NCBI GenBank assembly: GCA_017303675.1
Contig: JAFLBX010000002.1
Span: forward strand, 434,001 to 498,000
Reading direction: 5' to 3'
Origin: Ignavibacteria bacterium
GTDB lineage: Bacteria > Bacteroidota > Ignavibacteria > Tepidaquicellales > OLB5
DNA length: 64,000 bases
The notes beneath the pieces are model-generated. The model saw only the letters and a list, made by a program, of their open reading frames with translations. It was not told the DNA's origin and did no database searches. Position numbers and translations under genes: made by a program. Positions 23,801 through 34,171 of this stretch are shown here, in pieces (within the stretch, counting starts at the first letter, position 1; each line of letters starts with the position of its first letter).

Positions 23801-25279
23801 ATGGATAAAAAAACTGAAAAATTCCTGCTTTTTATTCTCTTCGGTTTTTGCCTGGCACTTAGGCTTACCTTTATATCACAGAAAAATCTCTGGTTTGATG
23901 AAGTTTTTTCATGGCATTTAAGCATGGATTCATTCTATGAAATCATCGTTCGAACCTCAAATGACATTCACCCTCCGCTGTATTACTTCACTTTAAAAAT
24001 ATGGAACTTTCTTTTTGGCGATTCAGTAGTTTCGATGAGACTTTTATCATCAATTTTTACCTCTGCTGCAGTTTTTTTCATTTATCCGTTAAGCAAGCGA
24101 ATTATGGAGCCCTGGAAGGCATTCATTGTATTGCTTTTATATTCTGTTTCACCCTTGAATATTTATTATTCACAGGAAGTCCGGATGGCAGCAATGAACC
24201 TGTTTCTCAACGCAGGCTCAGTATACTTTTTGATGAAGCTTACTGATATTAAACACAGCCATCACAGGATATATAAGGATAAATATTCGCTTCTTTACGT
24301 TGGTTTTACAGCCGCGGCACTTTACACACATTATTTTTCTTTCTTTATACTTGCGGCAGAAGTTATTTATATTGCAGTAATTAACTTTAAAGACCGAAAG
24401 CAGGTAATATCATATTTGTATTTATGGCTTGGTGTACTTGCAGTATATATTTTATGGCTGCCAGACCTGATCTCACATATGAGAAGAGGGCAATCATGGC
24501 GGGTACCCCAGACATTTACGCAGGTACTTGGAGAGTATGTGAATTATGTCCGCGATCTTAACTTAGGCTTATATTATTATTATACTGATCTGGATCTGGT
24601 AAATTACATTACATATTTTGCTGCATTTGTAATTATAACAGCCCTGGTTGGAGTTATTATACACCGCAATAAACCAAGGAATAACACGGTACTGTTATTA
24701 CTTTTGATATTATTTGTGCCGTTAATTTTAGCGGGGATAATTTCATTCAGGCAAAAAATTGAGTTTTACCGGTATTTAAGCATACTTGTTCCGTTTATTA
24801 CTATTTTCCTGGTTTACGGGGTTTCGAAATGGAATTTTAAGCCTTTGGTATTTATTTTGTTGTTAATATACTTATCGGTGAATATTTACGGCATTACAAT
24901 CCATTTTTCTTTTAAATTCAAAAATGATGATTACAGAAGGTTGATAGAACAGATCCAAACAGACCATAAGGCAGGGGACAGGATCTACGTTGAGCCGCAT
25001 TACAATGGATGGGTCATAGATTATTACAAAAAACAGGATAATCTGCAAATCCCCAATGCTGCCTTCGTCAGATATGGGTGGAATGAAGTTTTGGATTCAA
25101 TAAAAATTCAAATACCCCCAAGATTCTGGGTTATTATGGATTACAGCTCAGTTGATACAACAAAATATGCTAAATATATAAGATCACTAAGTGAAAAATA
25201 CTCAAAAGATTTTAATATGACATACTACCTAGCACCTCAAAAAGTTGAGCTTTACCGTTTTTCTCAAAGATCCAAATAA
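23801..25279 (+). CDS. GT-C fold membrane glycosyltransferase (PMT/ArnT-like)
   Basis: 492 aa with about ten to eleven membrane segments. The first periplasmic loop carries LWFDEVFSWH with the catalytic-type Asp/Glu, then NDIHPPLYYFTLKIW. YYSQEVRMAAMNLF is the second conserved block. Such enzymes transfer sugars from polyprenyl-phosphate donors on the periplasmic side. The acceptor is unknown. The C-terminal about 110 residues are a soluble periplasmic domain. Confidence 0.85.
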   Translation: MDKKTEKFLLFILFGFCLALRLTFISQKNLWFDEVFSWHLSMDSFYEIIVRTSNDIHPPLYYFTLKIWNFLFGDSVVSMRLLSSIFTSAAVFFIYPLSKRIMEPWKAFIVLLLYSVSPLNIYYSQEVRMAAMNLFLNAGSVYFLMKLTDIKHSHHRIYKDKYSLLYVGFTAAALYTHYFSFFILAAEVIYIAVINFKDRKQVISYLYLWLGVLAVYILWLPDLISHMRRGQSWRVPQTFTQVLGEYVNYVRDLNLGLYYYYTDLDLVNYITYFAAFVIITALVGVIIHRNKPRNNTVLLLLLILFVPLILAGIISFRQKIEFYRYLSILVPFITIFLVYGVSKWNFKPLVFILLLIYLSVNIYGITIHFSFKFKNDDYRRLIEQIQTDHKAGDRIYVEPHYNGWVIDYYKKQDNLQIPNAAFVRYGWNEVLDSIKIQIPPRFWVIMDYSSVDTTKYAKYIRSLSEKYSKDFNMTYYLAPQKVELYRFSQRSK

Positions 25280-25309
25280 AAAAGCCGGTTAAAAATTTAA
25301 CCGGCTTTA
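25278..25309. terminator. Bidirectional terminator
   Basis: AAAGCCGGTTAAA-aa-TTTAACCGGCTTT, a 13-bp stem between the convergent glycosyltransferase and activase genes. Confidence 0.85.
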
Positions 25310-25328
25310 TATTGTTTAAATCCTGAAT

Positions 25329-28300
25329 TTAAGCTTCTACAGTTTCTTTAACCTCAGTTTTTGAACTCACATTGCCGTTTGAAGTTGATTTTTCAGCCGG
25401 TTTTACCTTGCTGAGATCGATTTCAATAGCATTGGAATTAAGACTGCCGTTATGATATTTGCCGGTACCCTGCTGTTTATGAATAACATCAAGTTTTTCC
25501 TGTAATTCATACTGTTTCCTTATCTTTTCTTCAAATTCTTTCATCTTTTCTTGAATTGTAAGTATTTTCTTTTCCTTGGCTATCATATCTTCCCTGTAGC
25601 GTTTCAGGAAGTAATGAATAGTCTCTACACGTATCTTAATTGAGCCTGTCGGTTTGTTCTCGTCAATATCTTTGAATGAGAAGTACGGCGTTCCGCTGTT
25701 TGAAACTATTTCTTCAACGACTGAATAAATAGGTGCATCATGGCCGCATTTGAATGAAGAAAGCTCCAGCGCAACCAGATTAGGATGGCGGGCAGTATAT
25801 TTTGCAGCCCATACCTTACGGGTTGTGTTTTCACTGTATGAATTTTTCCATACATCACCAACATCCATACCGCCTTTTATTAACCCGGCTTTCACCTCAT
25901 CGCCAAACAGCCTTTCGAGTATATCTTCATCTGTTGGAAGTGAATCCTGGTTGAAGACAGGGTAACCGAGTTTCTGGAATTCCTCGAGTATCTCGTGATT
26001 CATACCGGGATCATTATGATAAGGCCTTGCAAGAACAACTATTCCTATCTTGTTATCCTTTTCAAGCTGCTCAAGCGCTTTGCGCGCATGGCTTCTCATA
26101 TTGTTTGTATATTTATCCAGGGCAGCGTATGCTTCATCAATAGCCCTGTCGTTCTCTTCCTTGCTTAAGCCAAGCTTCGGAGCCCATTCATCGAACATCT
26201 GTTTTGCGCAAAGCTTCTTTTCGGTCATATACAAATATGTATTTACATACTCAATACCGTTATCCTTAAAGATGTCGCTTTCCTTAATGAAAGCAGCTTT
26301 CGCAGCTTCTGCGGTAGCTGTAACTGTTGGACATGCATGATGCTGCTGTGCGTATATCAGGTCTGATGGAATAGTATCCACAATAGGGAGGAAGATGTAA
26401 TCGATCTTCTTCTTTTTGTGAATTTTATAAATTAAGTTGTGTAAATGCGGAATACCTACTTTTGAAGGGAAACACGGATCAATTGCGCCGCGCTTTGCGC
26501 CCTCTTTGTATAATTCCTCACTAGTGTATTCAGAATATATTATATTACCCGGATTAATACCTAAAGCTTCAAAATATCCTGTGAAAAACGGAGTGTGAGC
26601 GTACATATTCAGCACTCTTGGAATAGCAATTACAACCTTATTCCTGTTTTTCATCAGTTCTACGCGTTTATCGAATTCTTCCTTAGCCTTTTTATCGAAT
26701 TTCATTTTCAGCTCTTCGATCTTTGAAAGCACAGGAATTTCATCCATTACTTTCTTAGGTTCCTGGGATTTCCATACTTCAACAGCAGCATGCTCAACCA
26801 GGTTAGGAGTAATATCCTTTATCGCGTCCAACCCTTTTTTGATATCCTTCATTGAGCTAAGGTCTTCAACGGTGCCTTTTTCGCATGTTGCGATAATGAG
26901 CCTTTGAGTACCATCAACCAAAGGGACCTTTGAATCAGGGTTGACAATTTTTTCTTTGGGAAGCTGAATTGATTCATCTTTTACAAAAGGAATAGCCTTT
27001 TCATCTGTTGCTACATCAATAAATGTTCTGAGGCATTTATTCTTGCAGAAATAACAGCGAGTAGATTCATTCCTTGTGGTTTTGAATACAATTTTCGCAA
27101 CCTTATCAAGTCCAATAAACTGGGTCCGCATACCGTTATCATAAAGCCTTGCAGCTTCAATACCGCAGCCAATAGCACCGGCTTCGCCTGTGTGTTTGTG
27201 TACAAACACATTCGGTTCAATTCCGCTGCCTTTGAATCTTTCGGTAATGAAATCAACCTGTGTTTTTACAGCTGCAAGATTATGCTGAGTACCGCCCTGC
27301 AGCACAAAGTTTTCGCCAAGCTTTGCAAGATTCGGTATCTGCGATACATACAGCCATATGTTTTTTGGCAATACGTTCGCAAGGCCCGCCATGATTTCTT
27401 CAGGTTTCCAGCCCTGCCTCTGGAAATCAACGATATCAGACTGCATGAAAACGGCGCAGCCGTAACCGAAGGTAGGATATTGTTTTGCCGAAAATGCTAC
27501 ATCAGCAAAATCCTCAACTGCATAACCGAATCCCTGTGCTGTTGACTGGAGGAAATAACCGTTACCTGCTGAGCATTGAGTGTTCAGCTTAAAATCAGTT
27601 ACACGCCCCTGGTCCAATATAATTAACTTAATATCCTGGCCGCCAACATCAACAATCACATCAGTATCAGGGTAGAAATGAAGCGCTGCCTGTGTATGAG
27701 CAACAGTTTCAACAAGCGCTACATCACCGTGCAGTACATCTTTTAATATATCTTTTGCATAACCGGTTGTACCAATACCAAGTATTTCAAGGGTTGCACC
27801 CTGTTCTTTAACCTGGTCATGAATTTTCTGCAAAATATCAACAGTATCTTCAATCGGGTTACCTTTTGAAAGCTGGTAAGCTTTAACAAGCACCTGCTTA
27901 TCAAGTGAGATAAGCGCAGCTTTGGTTGAAGTTGAGCCACCATCAAGTCCAATAAACCCTCTTATAACTTCGCCAGGCTTAAATGTAGCGGGTGTGAATT
28001 TGGGAATTTTATATTTTTCCTTAAAAGTATCAAGCTCAGCATCATCTTTATAAAGACCGCCGCCGCCTGAGAGCTTCATCAGTTTTTTCTTTTCTTCAGC
28101 TCTGCCAACATTAATGTAATATTCAAGGTCAGCATAGCCTTTATACCTGCCAATTTCAGGTTCTTCTTCCTTGCCGTACTCAATTGCACCTATAGCAGCA
28201 AAATACTGAGCGTTATCGGGAACCCTGATCAGCTCTTCAATAGGTACTGATTTATCATACGGTACATTTCTTTCATCCCACATTTTAGGAATGTTAGCCC

Positions 28301-29042
28301 TCCAGCAGTCCATCATTCCCTTAATATAACAGTTGGGACCACCCAGCAGTAATACTTCAGGCTTTAATGTATGACCGCGGGTTAATACGGACATATTCTG
28401 CTGAATGATTGATTCAAACAGGCTTGCCATAAGCTCATCGGCGGGAACGCCGGACTTCTGAAGGCCGTTAATATCAGTTTCAGCAAATACACCGCATTTA
28501 CCTGCAACAGGGTGGAGCTTAAGTCCATAGTAACCCATATTGCACAGCTCCGCTGCCGGTATTTTTAGTTTAGCATTTATCTTATCGATAACAGCGCCAG
28601 TACCGCCGGCACATTTATCGTTCATAGAAGGAATTTTTTTCTTCTTGCCGGTTTCAGGATCTTCTTTGAAAACAATTATCTTCGCATCCTGGCCGCCTAA
28701 TTCAATTACAGAAAGTGTCTTGGGGTAGAACTTTTCCACCGCAAGTGATACTGCGTTCACTTCCTGTACGAATTTCGCGCCGAGGAACCTTCCGATATTG
28801 CTTCCGCCTGAACCCGTTATGAAAATTCTTGCGCCTTCCAGGGCATCTTTGCCAATCTTATCTTCTATTGCCTTAAGCAGCTCCAGAGATTTTTCAGGCT
28901 GTTTGGTATCATGGCGCTGGTAATCAGACCAAAGTATCTTATCAGTATCAATATCCATTACAACAGCTTTAACAGTTGTTGAACCGACATCAAAACCGAT
29001 ATACAGCGGAGAGTTACCTTTATTATTATTTTGATTTGTCAT
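25329..29042 (-). CDS. Large acyl-CoA dehydratase activase (BcrAD/BadFG type, double ATPase)
   Basis: 1237 aa. Two ASKHA ATPase halves each begin with a phosphate loop: YIGFDVGSTTVKAVVMD (about 12) and FIGLDGGSTSTKAALIS (about 365). Each has VIELGGQDAKI or VIVDVGGQDIKL, and cluster-ligand-type Cys in MNDKCAGGTGAVID and NTQCSAGNGYFLQ. A DUF2229-like and HgdB-like region follows (about 660-1130), with CYFCKNKCLRT, and a charged coiled tail. Small relatives use ATP to inject an electron into 2-hydroxyacyl-CoA dehydratases or benzoyl-CoA reductases. The role of these giant forms is not established. It lies 31 bp downstream of its partner gene. Confidence 0.88.
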   Translation of the reverse strand: MTNQNNNKGNSPLYIGFDVGSTTVKAVVMDIDTDKILWSDYQRHDTKQPEKSLELLKAIEDKIGKDALEGARIFITGSGGSNIGRFLGAKFVQEVNAVSLAVEKFYPKTLSVIELGGQDAKIIVFKEDPETGKKKKIPSMNDKCAGGTGAVIDKINAKLKIPAAELCNMGYYGLKLHPVAGKCGVFAETDINGLQKSGVPADELMASLFESIIQQNMSVLTRGHTLKPEVLLLGGPNCYIKGMMDCWRANIPKMWDERNVPYDKSVPIEELIRVPDNAQYFAAIGAIEYGKEEEPEIGRYKGYADLEYYINVGRAEEKKKLMKLSGGGGLYKDDAELDTFKEKYKIPKFTPATFKPGEVIRGFIGLDGGSTSTKAALISLDKQVLVKAYQLSKGNPIEDTVDILQKIHDQVKEQGATLEILGIGTTGYAKDILKDVLHGDVALVETVAHTQAALHFYPDTDVIVDVGGQDIKLIILDQGRVTDFKLNTQCSAGNGYFLQSTAQGFGYAVEDFADVAFSAKQYPTFGYGCAVFMQSDIVDFQRQGWKPEEIMAGLANVLPKNIWLYVSQIPNLAKLGENFVLQGGTQHNLAAVKTQVDFITERFKGSGIEPNVFVHKHTGEAGAIGCGIEAARLYDNGMRTQFIGLDKVAKIVFKTTRNESTRCYFCKNKCLRTFIDVATDEKAIPFVKDESIQLPKEKIVNPDSKVPLVDGTQRLIIATCEKGTVEDLSSMKDIKKGLDAIKDITPNLVEHAAVEVWKSQEPKKVMDEIPVLSKIEELKMKFDKKAKEEFDKRVELMKNRNKVVIAIPRVLNMYAHTPFFTGYFEALGINPGNIIYSEYTSEELYKEGAKRGAIDPCFPSKVGIPHLHNLIYKIHKKKKIDYIFLPIVDTIPSDLIYAQQHHACPTVTATAEAAKAAFIKESDIFKDNGIEYVNTYLYMTEKKLCAKQMFDEWAPKLGLSKEENDRAIDEAYAALDKYTNNMRSHARKALEQLEKDNKIGIVVLARPYHNDPGMNHEILEEFQKLGYPVFNQDSLPTDEDILERLFGDEVKAGLIKGGMDVGDVWKNSYSENTTRKVWAAKYTARHPNLVALELSSFKCGHDAPIYSVVEEIVSNSGTPYFSFKDIDENKPTGSIKIRVETIHYFLKRYREDMIAKEKKILTIQEKMKEFEEKIRKQYELQEKLDVIHKQQGTGKYHNGSLNSNAIEIDLSKVKPAEKSTSNGNVSSKTEVKETVEA

Positions 29043-29073
29043 ATAATAAATAAATTTCTTAGTTCAACATTTA

Positions 29074-30879
29074 TTAAGCTTTAACCGCTTCAGTTTTTGC
29101 TGCAACAGGTTTTATTCCGTCTTTCTTCATTCTATCCGAAACATGAAGTACGAAATTAGCAGCTACACCAATTACGCCTTTTTTGTGTCCGAAATGATAG
29201 AACGGCCTCTGCAGATCATCGTTTGCTTCAACGTAAGCTTTGATCTCTTCAAGTGTATATCCTGTTTCATCAAGACATTTTTTGAATTCAAGCTTGGCTT
29301 TCGCTTTTGCTTCGCCAAGAGCCATCTGCACTCTTGAATGAGCGTTTACATCGCCTTCGCCTGATGTTTCGATCGGGATAAATATCATATCCTTGAACAT
29401 TGAAGTAACCGCTGACTGAACACCATCTGACTGTGTTGAAGGCATACAGCCGAATGGCTTAAGTGAAAGCACCATATGGCAAAGATCTTTGTTTACGTAG
29501 TAAATGTTCTTTGCTATTTCAAGGTGACCCTCGCCGCCTTCTACTCTTGAATTGTAGAACGGGTGGCCCAGTCTCTGCATTTCAAGCTGGTTTGCCAGCT
29601 CATGCGGCATGCCTTTGAATACTTTTCTTATTCTGTTGTATTCACGGTCAAAAACGCTTTCAGCGATCGAAAGAATTGTAACTGTCTTTTTATAATCTGT
29701 CAGGTTCTTCAGTTTTTTCAGTACCTGGAATGATTTCGGCTCTTCTTCACCTTCTTTAATTCCTTTTCTGTCATGGTACATATTCTTAGCCTGGTGAAGC
29801 ATATAAAGTATCCATGTAGCAATAGGCTCAACCAAAAGCTGCGCGCCTTCTCTTTCGAGGAAGGGGAACATATTGAAGTTTCCGTCACCTTCGGTAGTCT
29901 GCGCCCAGAATTCACCTGTAACTTTACATATCGGCTTAACTCTTGTTCTGTCAACTTTAACTTCATTGAACTTCGCCTGGATCTCAGTGAGAGTTTCAAT
30001 GTAATAGTCGCTCATTACCTGGTCAACAAAACGCTGAACGTAGTTTGAGCCCGGAAGCTTGCTTAAAAATGATCCCATTTTTGAATTAAAGTCAAAATAT
30101 CTTTTGCCTTTCATTCTTTCATACATCATATCCATGCATTCTTCAAGCACTTTATCGGTTTCACCTGGATTAACTTCGTATGGTCTTATCTGGTAAGCAA
30201 CATCGTTTAAGATATCGCCGATATTCATAGCATTAAGTATTCCGAGGAAGAAGTCCAGGTTCATTTCAAGTCCTGCTTCCATTTCTTCCTGCTCAAGGCC
30301 GCCTGTCTGCTGGAATATAAGCACCCTGAAGCCTTCGAAGCCTGAATTACGCAATGCAAGGCGGTATTCAGCTTCATACATACCAAAGCGGCATGGGCCG
30401 CATGCGCCTGCGGTGAAAAATACATAATCATTAATGATCTGTTCCTTGGTTAACCCTGATTTCTCCAGGTTCTGGAGGTATTCCACAAGGTTACCAACTG
30501 TGAAGTAAGTAGGATTGCACTGGCCATTATTGCCGTATTCCTTGCCTAACTGGAAGGCTTTTTTGCTTGGGGTTGGAATTTCACTGGCTTTGTAACCCAA
30601 ACCCTGGAGAACACCTTTTATAAGCTTTTCATGTTTCCATGTTAACCCGCCGAATAAAATTGTAGTATTGGCGCGCTGATCTTTTGTAAAAGTGTTTTCC
30701 AGCGGTCTTTTAAAATGATCTATACGTGTTGCTTCAACGCCGTATTCCTTTTCAAGCCTCATTCTTTCTTCAAGCAGTAAACGCTGAATTTCAGCTTCCT
30801 TGCTTTCAGATTTTTTCAAACTGATACCTACCGGCGCACTTCCGGTTTTTGTATCTTCGTTTTGATTTTGATATCCCAT
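29074..30879 (-). CDS. 2-hydroxyacyl-CoA dehydratase-like component / activase-associated protein
   Basis: 601 aa. No ATPase loop. Cys-containing segments such as YGNNGQCNPTYFTVGN, FFTAGACGPCRFGMYEAEYR and LKPFGCMPSTQSDGVQSAV resemble the C-terminal part of the giant activases and the HgdB/DUF2229 group, which bind an iron-sulfur cluster. In other genomes one long polypeptide covers both genes, so this is probably the split second part of the complex. It precedes the activase on the same strand and has a good ribosome site (AAAGGAAGG). Substrate unknown. Confidence 0.8.
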   Translation of the reverse strand: MGYQNQNEDTKTGSAPVGISLKKSESKEAEIQRLLLEERMRLEKEYGVEATRIDHFKRPLENTFTKDQRANTTILFGGLTWKHEKLIKGVLQGLGYKASEIPTPSKKAFQLGKEYGNNGQCNPTYFTVGNLVEYLQNLEKSGLTKEQIINDYVFFTAGACGPCRFGMYEAEYRLALRNSGFEGFRVLIFQQTGGLEQEEMEAGLEMNLDFFLGILNAMNIGDILNDVAYQIRPYEVNPGETDKVLEECMDMMYERMKGKRYFDFNSKMGSFLSKLPGSNYVQRFVDQVMSDYYIETLTEIQAKFNEVKVDRTRVKPICKVTGEFWAQTTEGDGNFNMFPFLEREGAQLLVEPIATWILYMLHQAKNMYHDRKGIKEGEEEPKSFQVLKKLKNLTDYKKTVTILSIAESVFDREYNRIRKVFKGMPHELANQLEMQRLGHPFYNSRVEGGEGHLEIAKNIYYVNKDLCHMVLSLKPFGCMPSTQSDGVQSAVTSMFKDMIFIPIETSGEGDVNAHSRVQMALGEAKAKAKLEFKKCLDETGYTLEEIKAYVEANDDLQRPFYHFGHKKGVIGVAANFVLHVSDRMKKDGIKPVAAKTEAVKA

Positions 30880-30946
30880 AGTTTTACCCTTCCTTTAGGT
30901 ATTTTTTGGTTTATTTATTTATACTTTTTTGTTCTAAACTTATTAT

Positions 30947-32281
30947 TTAAATCAGCTTCAATATTTCGTTTGCTGCGGTTTTTCCGCTTTTAACAGCTCC
31001 TTCAATTGTTGCGGGAAGCCCTGTATTTGTCCAGTCACCTGCCAAAAACAGGTTTGAAACATCTGTTATGCAGTCAGGCCTCCGGCGTAATGAATTCTTA
31101 TCAGGTATGAATGTTGCCCGCATTTCCTTTAAGACCCGGGAAGCTGTAACTTTCAGCTTTTTGAATTCCGGAAGGCATTGATTTAATTCATTTACTGCAA
31201 GCTCTGCCAGTTCATCCTTGTTCATTTCTGCGGCAGCGGCTGCGCTGCTTATCACCACGCAAACCTGGTCATTTGTGACCCTGAATACCCATTGTGATGT
31301 TGTGTTCAGCAGTCCCGCAAAATCAGTTTTCAGAATACCGCTGATATCACTATCAAATTTCAGGTGAATATTGACAATTGGTGAGGAAGTTAATTCCTCT
31401 ATCCCTTTAAAATACTTTTTGTGATCTGTTTCGCTTAAAAGATTTTTAAAATTAAAGAACGGTACAGCACTTACATAAAAATCGGTTTTAACAGCGGTGT
31501 TATCTTCAAGTATTATTTCACTTACAGTATTATTGTTAATCTTAATTTCACTTATTCTGTTATTGGTGATTACTTTAGAACCATTTCGTTCCAGGTATTC
31601 AACAGCCGGTTTGATAAAGATATCACTCAAAAAACCTTTTGGCAGAACAAGCTCAGAACCGCCTTTTTCTATAAAACCCAGCTTTATCATATCACAGAAC
31701 ATACTTGCCGAAGTATTTTCAGGCTCTGCATTAAAAACCGCAATGATGAACGGTTTCCAGAAGTATCTTGTAGCCTTATCAGTTTGTGAGCTCAATTGGA
31801 AAAGCTCATCTGTATTCATGTTCAAAAGCTCAGCTTTCGGATAGCGATTCTTTTTTATCCCGTTAACAAGCTTCACAATGGAAAGCTTATCACTTAAGCC
31901 AAGGGCTTTATATCCCATTATTCCGCCCGCAAGATGCAGCGGGGGAGGGAGCTTTGAAGCTTTAAGTGAGTACTGAGCCCTGTTAACATCAGCAAATATT
32001 ACTTCAAGCTGCTTCTGAAAGCTTAATTTTTCATAGGTACCGATCAGTTTCAGGTATTCAAACGTATTTTTATACCAGCTTGCAAGTATATGCTGCCCGT
32101 TATCAATTGTTAAGCCTGATGTTTTATCAAAGAACGAATAAACCCTGCCTCCAAACTTAGGGGAGGCTTCTATTAAAGTGACCCTAAAACCTTTTTGTGC
32201 CAGGAAAACGGCTGTTGAGAGTCCCGCCAGGCCGCCGCCAATTACTGCTGCACTTTTGTTAACTGTAACACTATTACTCAA
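30947..32281 (-). CDS. hpnE: Hydroxysqualene dehydroxylase (FAD-dependent)
   Basis: 444 aa. The Rossmann motif AAVIGGGLAGLSTAVFLAQKG and IEASPKFGGRVYSF are at the N-terminus, and LFLAGDWTNTGLPATIEGAVKSG is the C-terminal FAD motif. HpnE reduces hydroxysqualene to squalene. Four-base overlap with the hpnD stop indicates coupling. The nearest alternative, a phytoene desaturase-like enzyme, is less likely given hpnC and hpnD beside it. Confidence 0.9.
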   Translation of the reverse strand: MSNSVTVNKSAAVIGGGLAGLSTAVFLAQKGFRVTLIEASPKFGGRVYSFFDKTSGLTIDNGQHILASWYKNTFEYLKLIGTYEKLSFQKQLEVIFADVNRAQYSLKASKLPPPLHLAGGIMGYKALGLSDKLSIVKLVNGIKKNRYPKAELLNMNTDELFQLSSQTDKATRYFWKPFIIAVFNAEPENTSASMFCDMIKLGFIEKGGSELVLPKGFLSDIFIKPAVEYLERNGSKVITNNRISEIKINNNTVSEIILEDNTAVKTDFYVSAVPFFNFKNLLSETDHKKYFKGIEELTSSPIVNIHLKFDSDISGILKTDFAGLLNTTSQWVFRVTNDQVCVVISSAAAAAEMNKDELAELAVNELNQCLPEFKKLKVTASRVLKEMRATFIPDKNSLRRRPDCITDVSNLFLAGDWTNTGLPATIEGAVKSGKTAANEILKLI

Positions 32282-33120
32282 TATGCTATTTTATACTTAA
32301 CAAAAACCCCGAATGTATAATATAATTTTTTCAGTTTTGAAACCTTAGCTTTTTTACTGAACACATTGTAATTCATTTTTTCGATCTTCTGGAGAATGTT
32401 AAAATATATCTTCTGCATTATGCGCGCGGGGAAAAGCTGTTTGCGGTCTTCCTTCGCGAAAGCGTTATTGGCTTTTTCGAAGTATTCGCGTGCGCGTTTA
32501 CATTCAAACTTCATCAGCTCCACAAATGAATCATTATACCTGAAGTTCATCAGGTCATCTTCGGTGTAACCGAACTTCTTCATATCTTCTTCAGGAAGGT
32601 ATATCCTGCCGTTCAAAGCGTCGAATTTTATATCTCTTAAAATATTGGTAAGCTGCAGTGCAATACCAAGATTCACCGCGTATTCCTTTGCGCTTTGTGT
32701 TTTGTAGCCGAAAATTTCTATGCACATAAGCCCAACTGTGGCAGCTGCTCTGAAGCAATACTGGTATAAGGTGTTAAAATCCTTATAACGCGAAACCTGC
32801 AGGTCAGCTTCCATACCTTTAATAAGCTCAAAGAAAGGCTCAACAGGAATATTGAAATTCCTGATTATTTTTGTGACCTGGTTCAGCAATGCATAGCTTG
32901 AAGAGCCTTTGAGCGCTTTTTCAAACTCATTTTTCCATTCCCGTATTTTGCGGAACTTAAGCTCGGTTGAATCATCTTCATTATCAACAATATCATCAGT
33001 CTGCCTGCAAAAAGCATAAACCGTGTTTATGGCCTCATACTTTTCCTTAGGCAGCAGCGAGAACGAATAAAGGAAGTTCGTTTTGCTTGATTGCGTTATT
33101 TCAATATGTTCTGTTGACAA
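32278..33120 (-). CDS. hpnD: Presqualene diphosphate synthase
   Basis: 280 aa, trans-isoprenyl synthase fold. First Asp-rich motif TDDIVDNEDD, second NILRDIKFDALNGRIYLPEEDM, and SLLPKEKYEAINTVYAFCR at the N-terminus. Condenses two farnesyl diphosphates to presqualene diphosphate. It is homologous to HpnC next door but lacks the HpnC-specific N-terminus. Confidence 0.9.
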   Translation of the reverse strand: MSTEHIEITQSSKTNFLYSFSLLPKEKYEAINTVYAFCRQTDDIVDNEDDSTELKFRKIREWKNEFEKALKGSSSYALLNQVTKIIRNFNIPVEPFFELIKGMEADLQVSRYKDFNTLYQYCFRAAATVGLMCIEIFGYKTQSAKEYAVNLGIALQLTNILRDIKFDALNGRIYLPEEDMKKFGYTEDDLMNFRYNDSFVELMKFECKRAREYFEKANNAFAKEDRKQLFPARIMQKIYFNILQKIEKMNYNVFSKKAKVSKLKKLYYTFGVFVKYKIAY

Positions 33121-33135
33121 TTGTTATGTTAAATT

Positions 33136-34044
33136 TTAAAATCGTGAGCTTAAAAATATCTTTATTTTATCTAACCCTGAAATCCTGGGTCTTTGATTTA
33201 AAACGTTATAGTTAATTTCTTTGATCTTATTTAAAATTGTTGTTCCGCCAAGCCATGTTAATTTTAATTCCTTTGAAAGCCTTCTTGTCTCTGAGTTTTT
33301 TTCAGTCATTTCTATAAGCTTCCTGCCTTCATCAAACAACGCCATTGTTTTTTCAACTTCATGCTCCATCAGTTTCCTGAAATATCCGTTATCCTGCTTC
33401 ATTTCAAGCTGCCGGTATGAATACCCGAACTTATTTATATCTTCTTCGGGCAGGTATATTCGGTCTTTCCTTAAGTCAACTTCAACATCCTGCCAGAAGT
33501 TCGTTAACTGCAGTGCAGTGCAAATTTTATCTGAATATTTAAAGAACTCCTCATCATGGCAGCCGAAGATCATTAACACAAGCCTGCCAACGGGGTCTGC
33601 AGAGCGTTTGCAGTAATCCAGAACTTCATCAAACGTGCTGTAACTGCTTTTAACTACATCCTGCCTGAAAGCGCTGAGGAGATCCTCGAGCGGTTTTATT
33701 GGTATTCTGCAATCTTCAACTGTTTTGCCAAGCGCTATGAAGATGGGGTCATAAGCCTTGCCGTTGTAACAATCCTTCAGCTTTTCGTTCCACTCATCCA
33801 GCAGTGCCAGCCTTTTTGGGCTGCCGCCTTCAATTCCTTCTTCGTCAGCAAAATCATCTGCGGCCCTGGCAAAAGCGTAAATAGCGTAAACATATTTGCG
33901 CTTTTCCTTAGGCAGCAGCAGTGATGCTACAGGAAAATTTTCGTAGTGACTTTTTGCGATATCTTCGCAGTATTTAAAAGAACTATTGAACAGCTCATCC
34001 TTATTGACCGTAATGACTCTATCTGCTGTGCCGCTGTTTTTCAT
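33136..34044 (-). CDS. hpnC: Hydroxysqualene synthase
   Basis: 302 aa. Same fold as HpnD: FPVASLLLPKEKRKYVYAIYAFARAADDFADEEG and LTNFWQDVEVDLRKDRIYLPEEDI. Converts presqualene diphosphate to hydroxysqualene. First gene of hpnC-hpnD-hpnE, which gives squalene from farnesyl diphosphate without classical squalene synthase. No squalene-hopene cyclase lies in the window, so the end product is unknown. Confidence 0.9.
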   Translation of the reverse strand: MKNSGTADRVITVNKDELFNSSFKYCEDIAKSHYENFPVASLLLPKEKRKYVYAIYAFARAADDFADEEGIEGGSPKRLALLDEWNEKLKDCYNGKAYDPIFIALGKTVEDCRIPIKPLEDLLSAFRQDVVKSSYSTFDEVLDYCKRSADPVGRLVLMIFGCHDEEFFKYSDKICTALQLTNFWQDVEVDLRKDRIYLPEEDINKFGYSYRQLEMKQDNGYFRKLMEHEVEKTMALFDEGRKLIEMTEKNSETRRLSKELKLTWLGGTTILNKIKEINYNVLNQRPRISGLDKIKIFLSSRF

Positions 34045-34171
34045 ATTGCACGAAACTGTGATAAACTGAATAATCTCAATTTATCCCGGGGTAAAATACC
34101 CTTAGTATTATGTAAAATTATTGCCTGAATTGTTACATTCAGGTTAAATAATAGCCGGATTAGTAATTAAT

